36,521 nucleotides of DNA from a virus. Each line of letters opens with the position of its first letter. Within the stretch, counting starts at the first letter, position 1. Shown piece after piece: positions 21,004 to 27,834 of the stretch. The stretch lies in IMG/VR virus record IMGVR_UViG_3300025789_000089, positions 1 through 36,521 of that record. One strand, 5' to 3'. The notes below the pieces were generated by a model, which did not search any database, was not told the DNA's origin, and worked only from the letters and a program-made list of their open reading frames with translations. A program made the position numbers and the translations under genes.

Positions 21004-21581
21004 TTGACCCCCTCATTAACCGTTTGCATCACTTCGTTATATTGACTGATGCAGGCGTTGAGTTTGACGATTGCTTTGTCTCCGTCTGAGGCGATGGCGA
21101 CAATATCTTTAATAGCCTGTCGGTCAGATTCGGCTCCATTGGCTTGATTTCTATTGGGGGCATCTGCACTGGCTTGTACACCACAGGAGGTGGGGAGGCG
21201 CAACTCGCCAGAGTCAATCCGAGCATTGATAGAAGCTTGCTTGGTCTTAATGTCATTTTTGGCCTGCTTCAATTGGCTGGTGGCTCTTGCGAGCTTTTGT
21301 CCGAGTTCGACTTCTTTTGCGCGAGCTTCTCCATTAAGTCGCTCAATTTCTGCTTTATCTTCGTCAACCCGTCTTTGATAACCGTGATGATCTGAGACAT
21401 AGTAACCTCCTGCGATAACCAACAACAAACCCACTGCCTTCATGATGAGGGCGTGGGGCTTTAACATAGGGAAAAACCCTACAAGATAACTCAGTACATA
21501 TGCGATGGCTCCTGCGACCGTTGCAATGACTGCAATCCAGTAAAACAGGTCGTCAAAGAACCATGACAGCCAACTAAGCAT
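21000..21581 (-). CDS. Rz: Rz-like inner-membrane spanin with two N-terminal membrane spans
   Basis: I use the ATG at 21581 (MLSWLSWFFDD); a GTG at 21590 would add three residues. Unlike a classical Rz, two hydrophobic segments precede the body: WIAVIATVAGAIAYVLSYLV and MKAVGLLLVIAGGYYV. The body is the usual charged coiled coil (YQRRVDEDKAEIERLNGEAR, then LARATSQLKQAKNDIKTKQA), followed by GELRLPTSCGV and a polar tail. The Rz1 gene lies wholly inside the second half in another frame. Starting at the internal Met (21443) would give a canonical one-span Rz, but that site has no ribosome binding sequence. The spanin pair fuses inner and outer membranes at lysis. The extra span may give holin-like activity (inference). 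Confidence 0.85.
   Translation of the reverse strand: MLSWLSWFFDDLFYWIAVIATVAGAIAYVLSYLVGFFPMLKPHALIMKAVGLLLVIAGGYYVSDHHGYQRRVDEDKAEIERLNGEARAKEVELGQKLARATSQLKQAKNDIKTKQASINARIDSGELRLPTSCGVQASADAPNRNQANGAESDRQAIKDIVAIASDGDKAIVKLNACISQYNEVMQTVNEGVK
21029..21256 (-). CDS. Rz1: Rz1-like outer-membrane lipoprotein spanin, nested inside Rz
   Basis: The 75-aa product starts MTLRPSKLLSMLGLTLASCA: a basic start, a hydrophobic core and the lipobox LASC, so Cys18 would be lipidated. The mature part is Pro-rich (SPPPVVYKPVQMPPIEIKPM), as in Rz1 proteins. The gene is fully embedded in the Rz-like gene in a different frame, an arrangement diagnostic of spanin pairs. It would span the periplasm together with Rz and help disrupt the outer membrane. 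Expression needs an internal start; TTAAGACC follows the ATG and no strong binding site is evident. Confidence 0.85.
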   Translation of the reverse strand: MTLRPSKLLSMLGLTLASCASPPPVVYKPVQMPPIEIKPMEPNLTDRLLKILSPSPQTETKQSSNSTPASVNITK

Positions 21582-22047
21582 TTCGCACACTCTCTCTTGC
21601 GTGAGCCGTTCTTAAACGCTCGTCTTCGCTCTCAAGAGTCGGTGGTCCAGCAGGTGGAGGAGGTGGTGTCCATGATGGATTTGGGGCCGTCATGATGATT
21701 GGTGCAGGCGGTGGGGGAGGAGGTGCCACATAAGCATCTTTGTTCGCTTTCGCCGCATTCATCATATTTTGGGCTTCATTGGTCAGTCCCTTAGTCAGAA
21801 TGCCTCCAATACCGCCCACAATCAGCAAAACGATGTCGTTGAGCATCTTGGTATAGGCTTGATCAATAGGGGCCATGGCCTTGATCGGTTGAGACACAAA
21901 GGTCACCGAATAAAGCAGTGCCATCACAATAAACGCCAGAATCAGGGTCACAACAATGATCACAAATGATCGGACCCTAATCTCTATCTCATCGGCATTG
22001 AGGCGTTCCTTGGGGCTGTTGAGGAATGCTAGTAGTAGTTCCTTCAA
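21574..22047 (-). CDS. Predicted two-span membrane protein with Pro-rich tail, candidate holin, 157 aa
   Basis: Two hydrophobic segments occur at about residues 28-50 (FVIIVVTLILAFIVMALLYS) and 69-87 (LNDIVLLIVGGIGGILTKGL), preceded by a charged N-terminus. The tail has Pro runs (VAPPPPPPAPIIMTAP, WTPPPPPAGPPTLESE) and a charged end. It stands immediately upstream of the spanin/endolysin cassette, so a holin role is the most economical guess, but the long Pro-rich tail is unusual for holins. Start overlaps the previous gene, stop overlaps the Rz start region. Confidence 0.7.
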   Translation of the reverse strand: MKELLLAFLNSPKERLNADEIEIRVRSFVIIVVTLILAFIVMALLYSVTFVSQPIKAMAPIDQAYTKMLNDIVLLIVGGIGGILTKGLTNEAQNMMNAAKANKDAYVAPPPPPPAPIIMTAPNPSWTPPPPPAGPPTLESEDERLRTAHARESVRNA

Positions 22048-22249
22048 TTTTTTTCTCCAAAATGGGTGCGACTAAATACTCGGGACAATCTTGATTGAAT
22101 TCACATCTGGGCTTTTGACAACGCTCTTTGCCAAAGTTGTCAGGGTCTTGGCAATAATACCTATAAGTGTCATTGCAACTTGTAATAAAAAACGGCAAAA
22201 ATATACATATCAATATTGATGTGTATAGAAAATTGGATTTTTTAATCAT
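21989..22249 (-). CDS. Small phage lipoprotein, 86 aa
   Basis: The N-terminus MIKKSNFLYTSILICIFLPF leads to FFITSCNDTYRYYCQDPDNF, with the signal-peptidase II site at FITSC (Cys25). Six more Cys residues follow in a compact pattern (YYCQDP, ERCQKPRCEFNQDCPEYL), probably disulphide-bonded in the periplasm. The 'SC.DTYRYYCQDP.NF....C.KP.C.....CPE' layout is a family I recall from other phages, mostly in the lysis region. It overlaps the next gene by 59 bases. It may be an additional lipoprotein for lysis or superinfection immunity. Confidence 0.78.
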   Translation of the reverse strand: MIKKSNFLYTSILICIFLPFFITSCNDTYRYYCQDPDNFGKERCQKPRCEFNQDCPEYLVAPILEKKIEGTTTSIPQQPQGTPQCR

Positions 22250-22407
22250 TTGCCTTCAATCCTTGTCAAAGCTTTGTTGACCCTCAGTTCCATCTGCCTC
22301 ACGTCCACATACATCCAAGCAATCAACGGAATCAACAACAACAAAACAACCAATAGAACAACAATCAGTAGGATGGCGAGTGTGTCATGCTGAGAATCAT
22401 TAGCCAT
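22246..22407 (-). CDS. Small single-span membrane protein, 53 aa
   Basis: The likely start is ATG 22407 (MANDSQHDTLAILLIVVLLV); a longer frame starts at 22488 but its first 27 residues (SSKGRLNQGKNGG...) look like a by-product of the overlapping gene. The product has one very hydrophobic span (LAILLIVVLLVVLLLLIPLI) followed by AWMYVDVRQMELRVNKALTR. The 'IPLI..MY.DV...E..V...' ending is a recurring form of small phage membrane proteins. Stop overlaps the lipoprotein start as ATGA. Probably part of the lysis/membrane set. Confidence 0.6.
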   Translation of the reverse strand: MANDSQHDTLAILLIVVLLVVLLLLIPLIAWMYVDVRQMELRVNKALTRIEGK

Positions 22408-23036
22408 ATCCACATTAGCATCAGCACTGTAATTACTGAAGCCACCATTCTTCCCCTGATTAAGTCTGCCTTTTGACGACGTTGCCATTTTGCATTACGC
22501 TCCTTCAGCATTTCCTCTCGCTTTGCTAGAGCCTGCACGTTGGCAATATGCCCAATCTGTTGATTTACTCGGGTGTACAAATCCTTCAATTCAAGAGGGA
22601 CGTGATACACCATGTAATCACTCATTTCCGTATTCAACTTCTCCATCTGCAAATTGGCAATCGTTATCTTGATTGCGGCCTCTTGGCCTTCATCATTATT
22701 TGCATGGAGAGCAAATTCTTCCTGTTCTTTAACGTAATTCTTCAAGGCGTTGTACGCTTGGAAGAACTTGATGAGAGCATCACTGACCTGTTGGTAAATG
22801 AGGTTCTCGTCAAACTCTGGTGGAGGCTCTTTCTTCTTTTTTACTTTCTTTACTGGTTGTGCAACTTCTGGTTGAACTTCTTCTTTCTTACCAAAGACAG
22901 CACTTAAAAAACCAAGAAGTCCTTTGGCTTTCTTTTGTACCGCCTTTACATCCTTGACGACGCCATCAATTTCCTTGACTGCATCGGTGACAATTTGCCT
23001 TCCCTCCTTGTACATCTCACACGCATCTTTGCACAT
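22365..23036 (-). CDS. Helical protein with C-terminal membrane anchor, 223 aa
   Basis: It begins MCKDACEMYKEGRQIVTDAV, with helix KEIDGVVKDVKAVQKKAKG, then a small hydrophobic piece GLLGFLSAVFGKK. A Lys/Pro linker (VKKVKKKKEPPPEFDENLIY) follows, then long charged helices (IKITIANLQMEKLNTEMSDY, YTRVNQQIGHIANVQALAKR) and a final membrane span SVITVLMLMWIWLMILSM. It resembles a phage protein family found near holins and other lysis membrane genes. A membrane-tethered coiled coil in the cytoplasm fits. Its end overlaps the next gene's extended frame by up to 124 bases. Function unknown. Confidence 0.75.
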   Translation of the reverse strand: MCKDACEMYKEGRQIVTDAVKEIDGVVKDVKAVQKKAKGLLGFLSAVFGKKEEVQPEVAQPVKKVKKKKEPPPEFDENLIYQQVSDALIKFFQAYNALKNYVKEQEEFALHANNDEGQEAAIKITIANLQMEKLNTEMSDYMVYHVPLELKDLYTRVNQQIGHIANVQALAKREEMLKERNAKWQRRQKADLIRGRMVASVITVLMLMWIWLMILSMTHSPSY

Positions 23037-23084
23037 TTTGAATGCGCCAGATGCAAGAGCGACAAGGGTGAATGGGTCAATTTG

Positions 23085-23279
23085 TTACATCCCAAAAAAA
23101 TGTTTGAAAAATGCCCCCGCAACGCCTGGGCCAAGAAGGACCAAGAGCATGACCCCATAGATTAAATACTCTATTTTGGTCATGCGCTTTTCCCCTTCCC
23201 TCAAAGACTGTGCAATATGGTTGTACCGAACATCACACACAGCAACGTGGACAGCCAAATCTTTTTCTGTATCAGCCAT
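23085..23279 (-). CDS. Small XhlA-like membrane protein, 64 aa
   Basis: The protein has a soluble coiled-coil part (DLAVHVAVCDVRYNHIAQSL, then REGEKRMTKIEYLIYGVMLL) ending in one span with LLVLLGPGVAGAFFKHFFGM. The 'VHVAVCE.RY......R....IE.L.YG....LLGPG' pattern is a widespread phage family in lysis regions, related in layout to haemolysin XhlA. It may modulate the holin or anchor to the inner membrane. It directly precedes the next gene by one base. Confidence 0.75.
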   Translation of the reverse strand: MADTEKDLAVHVAVCDVRYNHIAQSLREGEKRMTKIEYLIYGVMLLVLLGPGVAGAFFKHFFGM

Positions 23280-23465
23280 TTAATCAAAACCTATGAGTGT
23301 TTTGGCCAATGTTTTGCGCTTTGCCATCTTGGGTGAATCAGTGGATTTCACGGCCAATTTCTTAGCTGGAATCTTTTTGTCAGCAGGCACACCCAAGGCT
23401 TTATGCAAAGAGCCCCGATTTTGTGGTTTAATAGCATCTTGAATCCACTTTTTCTTTTCAGCCAT
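23280..23465 (-). CDS. Small basic conserved phage protein, 61 aa
   Basis: I place the start at ATG 23465 (MAEKKKWIQDAIKPQNRGSL), preceded by TTGGAG with 6-base spacing; a longer frame to 23528 enters the HNH gene on the other strand and is not credible. Residues follow the family pattern 'KKWI..AI.P...G.LH..LGV...KKIPAKKL', ending KMAKRKTLAKTLIGF. It is very basic. This small family is common in phage structural and lysis regions, with no known function. Its start codon shares bases with the start of the plus-strand HNH gene (CATG at 23463-23466). Confidence 0.8.
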   Translation of the reverse strand: MAEKKKWIQDAIKPQNRGSLHKALGVPADKKIPAKKLAVKSTDSPKMAKRKTLAKTLIGFD

Positions 23466-24012
23466 GACAAACTCCAATAGAAAACTTGAAGGGAGAGGAA
23501 AGATTACTCTTATCTGTCCCGCTTGCACAAAAGAATTTCAAATCTTTAAAGCTCATTATCGTGGAAAAACAAATGCTTGCTCTAAAGAATGTTCTCACAA
23601 AATCAAACCCACCAAAGGCAAAACAATGATTGATCATTGTTGCAAAGAATGTGGAAAAGAATTTCAAACAAGAAAAGGCAATGGTGGAACGGGAGATTAT
23701 TGTTCTATACCATGCATGGCTTTGGCCAGAGGCAGAAAAATGTCTGGAGCCAACCATCCAAAATGGAATAATGGGTCTTCTAAACGAACACATAAATCTC
23801 GTCGCGTAATTGCAGATCTTGTAAAAGAAAGAGGCAAGTGTGAAGAATGCGGAGCAACTGATAACCTTCAAGGACACCATATTAAATCGCATTCTCAACA
23901 TCCAGTAGAACGAACTAACCCCGACAACATTCAAGTGTTGTGCGTGGCTTGCCATGCGGGAAAACATCCCAAATTGGCCAAGTTCATTCTTTCTGGACAA
24001 ATTCATGCCTGA
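23464..24012 (+). CDS. HNH homing endonuclease on the opposite strand within the late operon
   Basis: The 182-aa protein has two zinc-ribbon pieces (LICPACTKEFQI with ACSKECSHKI, then CCKECGKEFQTRKG with YCSIPCMALA). Its C-terminal HNH motif is CEECGATDNLQGHHIKSHSQ followed by NIQVLCVACHAGKH. The first ATG (23464) has no binding site. A strong GGGAGAGGAAAG lies 10-15 codons inside, just before an in-frame ATT, so the real start may be later. It is the only plus-strand gene in 27 kb of minus-strand late genes, and its end overlaps the 113-aa gene stop by 10 bases. It is likely a selfish free-standing HNH element. How it is transcribed is unclear; a promoter inside the flanking coding region would be needed. 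Confidence 0.85.
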   Translation: MTNSNRKLEGRGKITLICPACTKEFQIFKAHYRGKTNACSKECSHKIKPTKGKTMIDHCCKECGKEFQTRKGNGGTGDYCSIPCMALARGRKMSGANHPKWNNGSSKRTHKSRRVIADLVKERGKCEECGATDNLQGHHIKSHSQHPVERTNPDNIQVLCVACHAGKHPKLAKFILSGQIHA

Positions 24013-24344
24013 TTTTTCTCCTCAGGTTGCACTTCTTCTACTGGCTCGGCAGGAGCCTCTTCGGTCACAACTGGTGTATCCACAACTGGAGAAGAATCAG
24101 CAGAAACAGGGGTATCACTATTAGCAACATTTTCAGTCTCCACGGGTTGTTCAACAGTATCAAGAACTGGAGCAATGAATGTTGGCTCAGGTGTAGGCAT
24201 TGCAATAGGTGCTGGTGGTTTTACAATTGCTGGGCCAGGTTCTTGATATTTGGTGTGCAAATAATCAATAAAGCGGTGCATTTCATCTGAAACATCAGTT
24301 TCAAACTCATTCAAATGTTCTCTGATTTCTTTTAAAAATTGCAT
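24003..24344 (-). CDS. Pro/Glu/Val-rich protein with helical head, 113 aa
   Basis: Start ATG 24344 follows AAGGAG with 6-base spacing; a longer frame to 24404 has no binding site and overlaps the adhesin gene. The first 35 residues are helical and acidic (MQFLKEIREHLNEFETDVSD, then MHRFIDYLHTKYQE). The remainder is a disordered Pro/Glu/Val-rich tail (PGPAIVKPPAPIAMPTPEPT, PAEPVEEVQPEEKNQA). This may be a linker or spacer protein in the virion or a binding tail. No family recognised. Its 3' end overlaps the HNH gene end from the other strand. Confidence 0.72.
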   Translation of the reverse strand: MQFLKEIREHLNEFETDVSDEMHRFIDYLHTKYQEPGPAIVKPPAPIAMPTPEPTFIAPVLDTVEQPVETENVANSDTPVSADSSPVVDTPVVTEEAPAEPVEEVQPEEKNQA

Positions 24345-24354
24345 GATTAACTCC

Positions 24355-25233
24355 TTAAAAAGTGATTGAACCAGACGCAGTAAATGTGTACACAATGTAC
24401 CCATTCGCAGTTGTTTGGCTTGGAATTCCAGTAGTGGATGCGGCTAGTTTATAGCTTGATGGATAACGGATGATGACAATACCTGAACCACCTGCGGCTC
24501 CATTTGAAACATATGCTCCTCCGCCTCCACCGCCGCCAGTATTTGCTGATCCCGCCGAGCCTGATGTTGTTGATGAACCATTTCCACCACCCCCAACACC
24601 ACCATTCCCTCCTGTACCATTACTACCACCTCCACCACCACCCGCATAAGTGGTAACTGTGCCATTTATGGATGATGCTATGCCTGCTCCACCATTTCCA
24701 GCAAATGCGCCAGAAATTGGCGAAACATTTAATCCTATTGTTCCTGCTCCACCACCACCTGCACCAGCATAATATGAAGCATTTGCAGTACCTCCAGCAT
24801 TTCCTTGACCACTTGTGCCAGATCCACCTACATTTGCCGCTGTAACAAGAGTTGCTCCACCACCACCAGAACCACCTGCAACACCAACAGTGTTTGATGC
24901 GCCACCACCTCCACCATTTGCTACAAAATTACCTGCAGACGATCCAGATGAAGCGGCTAATAAAACAGAATTTCCGCCTGTACCGCCAGTTGTACTTGAA
25001 CTGCCACTACCAGCGGCGCCAACTGTTATCCAACATTGTGTCCCTTGAGTAACAGATGTAAGCCCAGCAATTACACCGCCAGCACCGCCACCGCCTCCAC
25101 AAGAATACCCGCCACCGCCTCCCCCAGCAACCACAAGGTACTCAACAACAGGAGGAGCAATTCCAGTCCAATTCTGTGCTTTGACAGCTTGGCTGACTTG
25201 AGATAGCGTCCAAAGTCCAGAATACTGCGCCAT
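24355..25233 (-). CDS. Glycine-rich tail adhesin paralog 1 (type B), 292 aa
   Basis: The short N-terminal anchor (MAQYSGLWTLSQVSQAVKAQ, then NWTGIAPP) is followed by the shared core start VEYLVVAGGGGGG. Poly-glycine loops alternate with short strands (CWITVGAAGSGSSS, then GNGGAGIASSINGTVTTYAG). The common end reads GSGIVIIRYPSSYKL, then YIVYTFTASGSITF. This glycine-rich domain builds polyglycine-II type bundles in phage adhesins such as T4-like gp38. It presumably contacts host surface molecules. It shares the 'AGIASSI.GTVTTYAG' stretch with paralog 3, defining type B. It is the last of four paralogs in transcription order. Confidence 0.82.
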   Translation of the reverse strand: MAQYSGLWTLSQVSQAVKAQNWTGIAPPVVEYLVVAGGGGGGYSCGGGGGAGGVIAGLTSVTQGTQCWITVGAAGSGSSSTTGGTGGNSVLLAASSGSSAGNFVANGGGGGASNTVGVAGGSGGGGATLVTAANVGGSGTSGQGNAGGTANASYYAGAGGGGAGTIGLNVSPISGAFAGNGGAGIASSINGTVTTYAGGGGGGSNGTGGNGGVGGGGNGSSTTSGSAGSANTGGGGGGGAYVSNGAAGGSGIVIIRYPSSYKLAASTTGIPSQTTANGYIVYTFTASGSITF

Positions 25234-25234
25234 A

Positions 25235-25681
25235 TTAGGCTCCAGTTGAGGGTGTAGGTGTAGGTGTTGGGGTTACTTCAGGTGTGGGAGTTGGAGTGGC
25301 TTCAACCACAGGAGTTACATCAACCCAAGCCTTTGTAGGCTCATCCCATGCATAGATTTTGCCTTCATGAACAGGCATAGCAACAGGATTTACCCATGTC
25401 CATGTGGGTGCGCCAATCGTGAATGAATCGCAAGAAACACCGTTTCTGTCTACTGGGCGTGGAGCATGGAAAACATCGTTGTTTTTGTCGTAAACATAAC
25501 CAATACCAGCATAGTTGGCTCTCAAAGGAGTACCGCCAAGTTTATGTTCACCAGCAATTGTGTTGTATGAAGTTTGTACCCACTCAGATGGGTTGCCCCA
25601 ATGACCTGTTGCTAGTGTTTCAGCATCAATAACGATGACTTGATCGACAATTCCGTTTGTAATATGGGCAAAATGACTCAA
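25235..25681 (-). CDS. Conserved phage virion-region protein with Thr-Pro tail, 148 aa, TTG start
   Basis: I place the start at a TTG (25681-25679) preceded by AAGGAG at 6-base spacing, giving (M)SHFAHITNGIVDQVIVIDA. A longer frame to 25756 runs into the upstream HNH gene and is not credible. The core shows WVQTSYNTIAGEHKLGGTPL, then YAGIGYVYDKNNDVFHAPRP and PTWTWVNPVAMPVH. These are hallmarks of a widespread small family in cyanophages and other marine or freshwater phages ('HFA.I..G.V..VIV......WVQTSYNT......LR.NYAGIGY.YD...DAF.PP'). The tail (EVTPTPTPTPS) parallels the VTP linker of the 908-aa protein. The function is unknown, possibly a virion accessory. Confidence 0.8.
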   Translation of the reverse strand: MSHFAHITNGIVDQVIVIDAETLATGHWGNPSEWVQTSYNTIAGEHKLGGTPLRANYAGIGYVYDKNNDVFHAPRPVDRNGVSCDSFTIGAPTWTWVNPVAMPVHEGKIYAWDEPTKAWVDVTPVVEATPTPTPEVTPTPTPTPSTGA

Positions 25682-25691
25682 AATATTCTCC

Positions 25692-26180
25692 TTAATGATG
25701 ATTGGCAAATTCGCCATGATACAAATCTCTTGCCTCTTGTGCAACCAAATCAGCAAGTTCTATGTCTTGAAAAAAACCAATGTGTTTTTTCTTTCCTTTG
25801 AAACTTAAAGAAACGCTCCAAGCATTATTACTTTTTACCCAAGCAACATTTTTAAATCCAGATCGATTGTTTTTGTGTAATGTTCTATTTCGACAATTTT
25901 CTGATTTTGTTGCAACTCTTAAGTTTTCAATTTTATTATCTAATCCATTGCCATTTTTGTGATCTACAAATTCTGGTAAAAATCCGTGGTGATATAAAAA
26001 TACAAGTCTATGAGCTTGATACCTTTTCCCATCAAGACCAATGGTGTAATAATCTTTTGTTGCTTTTAAAGAACCTGCAACATCGCCCGCTTTACCAAGA
26101 CGAGATGTATTTTTTTTGCGTATTAAATGACCATCTTCTCGATATTCAAACATTTCTTTAAGACGTTCTTGGGTTACCAT
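25692..26180 (-). CDS. HNH homing endonuclease with C-terminal AP2-like DNA-binding domain
   Basis: The 162-aa protein has DGHLIRKKNTSRLGKAGDVA, then QAHRLVFLYHHGFLPEFVDH, KNGNGLDNKIENLRVATKSE (the HNH core with 'VDHKNG...NLR') and a C-terminal AP2-like segment GFKNVAWVKSNNAWSVSLSF followed by KHIGFFQDIELADLVAQEAR. It is markedly AT-rich compared with the adhesin genes around it. It sits exactly between paralog 2 and the 148-aa gene; its TAA is embedded in the AAGGAG ribosome binding site of the next gene. It is likely a selfish free-standing homing gene with little disruption of the late operon. Confidence 0.88.
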   Translation of the reverse strand: MVTQERLKEMFEYREDGHLIRKKNTSRLGKAGDVAGSLKATKDYYTIGLDGKRYQAHRLVFLYHHGFLPEFVDHKNGNGLDNKIENLRVATKSENCRNRTLHKNNRSGFKNVAWVKSNNAWSVSLSFKGKKKHIGFFQDIELADLVAQEARDLYHGEFANHH

Positions 26181-26189
26181 GTTAACTCC

Positions 26190-27128
26190 TTAAAATGTGA
26201 TTGTTCCACTGCTTGTGAAAACGTAAATCTGATAGCCCGAATTGTAGAAGACTTGTGGGCCACCAGTAACAGATGCAGGAGGTGCTGTGTTGGCTGGGTA
26301 GCGAATGATTACTATGCCTGAACCGCCATTACCGCCCGCTGTGAAGCTTACATAAGCAGAATAAGCCCCCGATCCACCACCTCCACCAGTATTTGCGCCA
26401 CCTGCGCCACCCATACCGTTTGGTGAAGCGTTTCCACCATTTGGTGCCCCTCCTAAAGCAGTTGGAGGGGTTCCAGCATTGCCGTTTCCTGGTGCGCCTG
26501 CACCCCCGCCACCTACACCACCATTACCGCCAGCCGATGTGTTTGATGATCCAGCATAGCCACCACCTCCACCTCCACCAGCATAAAATTGTTTTGATCC
26601 TGTAATACTTGAAACAGTTCCAGTTCCGCCTTGACCAGCTTGTACATTGGTAACACCAGAAGTACCCGCAGAACCAGAACCGCCCCCGCCTCCTCCAGTG
26701 GTTGCATCTGAACTAGTTACTCCAACAGCACCAGCATATCCTTGACCCGATGTTCCTGTTCCTGCTGTAGTGCTTTGATAAGCACCCCCACCAGAACCAC
26801 CATTTGATCCATTTGATCCATACGCACCGCCGCCACCGCCAGCAGTTGCAGTAATAGAACCAAAAATAGAATTATTTCCATTTGATCCAGATACGTTGTA
26901 TGTTGAACCTGAAGACCCACCAGCTCCAACAGTAACGGTAATACTTGAGCCAGAAGTAACTGCATATCCCGTAGCAGTAAGAAGACCACCAGCGCCTCCT
27001 CCGCCACTTGCTCCACCAGCTCCCCCACCACCACCAGCCACAACCAAATACTCTACAGTTGCAGTAGGCAAAGATGTCAAAGGGTTTAATGTTCCTGTAA
27101 TAATTCCCGCCAAATATGACTGACTCAA
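26190..27128 (-). CDS. Glycine-rich tail adhesin paralog 2 (type A), 312 aa
   Basis: The protein starts MSQSYLAGIITGTLNPLTSL, then VEYLVVAGGGGGAGGASGGG. It continues GLLTATGYAVTSGSSITVTV, later GGTGTVSSITGSKQFYAG and GSGIVIIRYPANTAPP, ending YQIYVFTSSGTITF. The 'LL.ATGYA(V/I)T.GSSITVT' and 'GGTGTVSSITGS' pieces are shared with paralog 4 and define type A. It overlaps the GIY-YIG gene by 4 bases on its upstream side. Predicted to be a surface-exposed glycine-rich receptor-binding or tail-tip protein. Confidence 0.82.
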   Translation of the reverse strand: MSQSYLAGIITGTLNPLTSLPTATVEYLVVAGGGGGAGGASGGGGAGGLLTATGYAVTSGSSITVTVGAGGSSGSTYNVSGSNGNNSIFGSITATAGGGGGAYGSNGSNGGSGGGAYQSTTAGTGTSGQGYAGAVGVTSSDATTGGGGGGSGSAGTSGVTNVQAGQGGTGTVSSITGSKQFYAGGGGGGGYAGSSNTSAGGNGGVGGGGAGAPGNGNAGTPPTALGGAPNGGNASPNGMGGAGGANTGGGGGSGAYSAYVSFTAGGNGGSGIVIIRYPANTAPPASVTGGPQVFYNSGYQIYVFTSSGTITF

Positions 27129-27832
27129 GATATCACCTCTTTTTTCTTGTTACGAGCTTCAATCATCATAGCCCTAAATTCAGGATCAGCCCATTTAGCT
27201 TTTAGTCTATCAGACTGCGCTTTATTTTGTTCTGGTGTTGCAACATAAGTACGCACGCCTATATGTGCTTGACGCAATTTTTCTTTGCCTTCTTCAGGCA
27301 TTTTCCAACCTGTTCGTGCTTTAACGTGCTGTTCTGATTGTTTACGACCTTTTCTTGTCGCACTCATTTTTGCAATTGTTTCAGGTTTAGCTTTTTTGCC
27401 AGTAAGAGATGCACTAATTTTGGCTTTTTGCTCTTCTGAAAGAGGTCTACCCAAATACTTTTGACGCATGAACTCACGAAACTCAGGTGATCTTTGCGTA
27501 CCATACATATGATGAAATTCACCTCTAAACCCTGTATAACCAAGACCTCCTGCGGTAATGTTATAACCTAATGGTGTGCGTGTTTTATAGCCTTCAATCA
27601 GCTTAGATTCCATCTCATAACAGTATTCTGCGGTGCTTTTGCAAAGTATCTGCAAAGAAAAATTATCTTTACCATGCGCTTGTATGGCATTTCTTAATAT
27701 TGATCTTCGACTATCTTGTGGTTTTTCACAATGTTTTTTAAACCGTTTTTCTGGGTTTTTTGAAACGCCAATATACTCCATGCCATTAACGGCATTAGTA
27801 ATTTTGTATAAATAGGCAATTTCTTGTTGCAT
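27125..27832 (-). CDS. GIY-YIG homing endonuclease with NUMOD3 repeats
   Basis: The N-terminal nuclease shows IAYLYKITNAVNGMEYIGVS followed by NPEKRFKKHC, a variant of GIY-YIG (YLY...YIG) with Arg27 in the ...PEKRFKKH helix, and MESKLIEGY with the catalytic Glu. Downstream are NUMOD3-type DNA-binding repeats (YLGRPLSEEQKAKISASLTG, KKAKPETIAKMSATRKGRK, TGWKMPEEGKEKLRQAHIG). It sits between adhesin paralogs 3 and 2, with a 4-base overlap to the latter and a 2-base gap to the former. It is a free-standing selfish gene that probably cuts the homologous adhesin junction in a co-infecting phage. It is AT-rich relative to its neighbours. Confidence 0.9.
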   Translation of the reverse strand: MQQEIAYLYKITNAVNGMEYIGVSKNPEKRFKKHCEKPQDSRRSILRNAIQAHGKDNFSLQILCKSTAEYCYEMESKLIEGYKTRTPLGYNITAGGLGYTGFRGEFHHMYGTQRSPEFREFMRQKYLGRPLSEEQKAKISASLTGKKAKPETIAKMSATRKGRKQSEQHVKARTGWKMPEEGKEKLRQAHIGVRTYVATPEQNKAQSDRLKAKWADPEFRAMMIEARNKKKEVIS

Positions 27833-27834
27833 GA

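Noticed and set aside
24815-25048. Pro-rich plus-strand frames opposite the glycine-rich adhesins
   Set aside because: Antisense of Gly codons (GGN) reads as Pro (NCC); these are shadows, repeated at 26896-27123 and 29786-29995.
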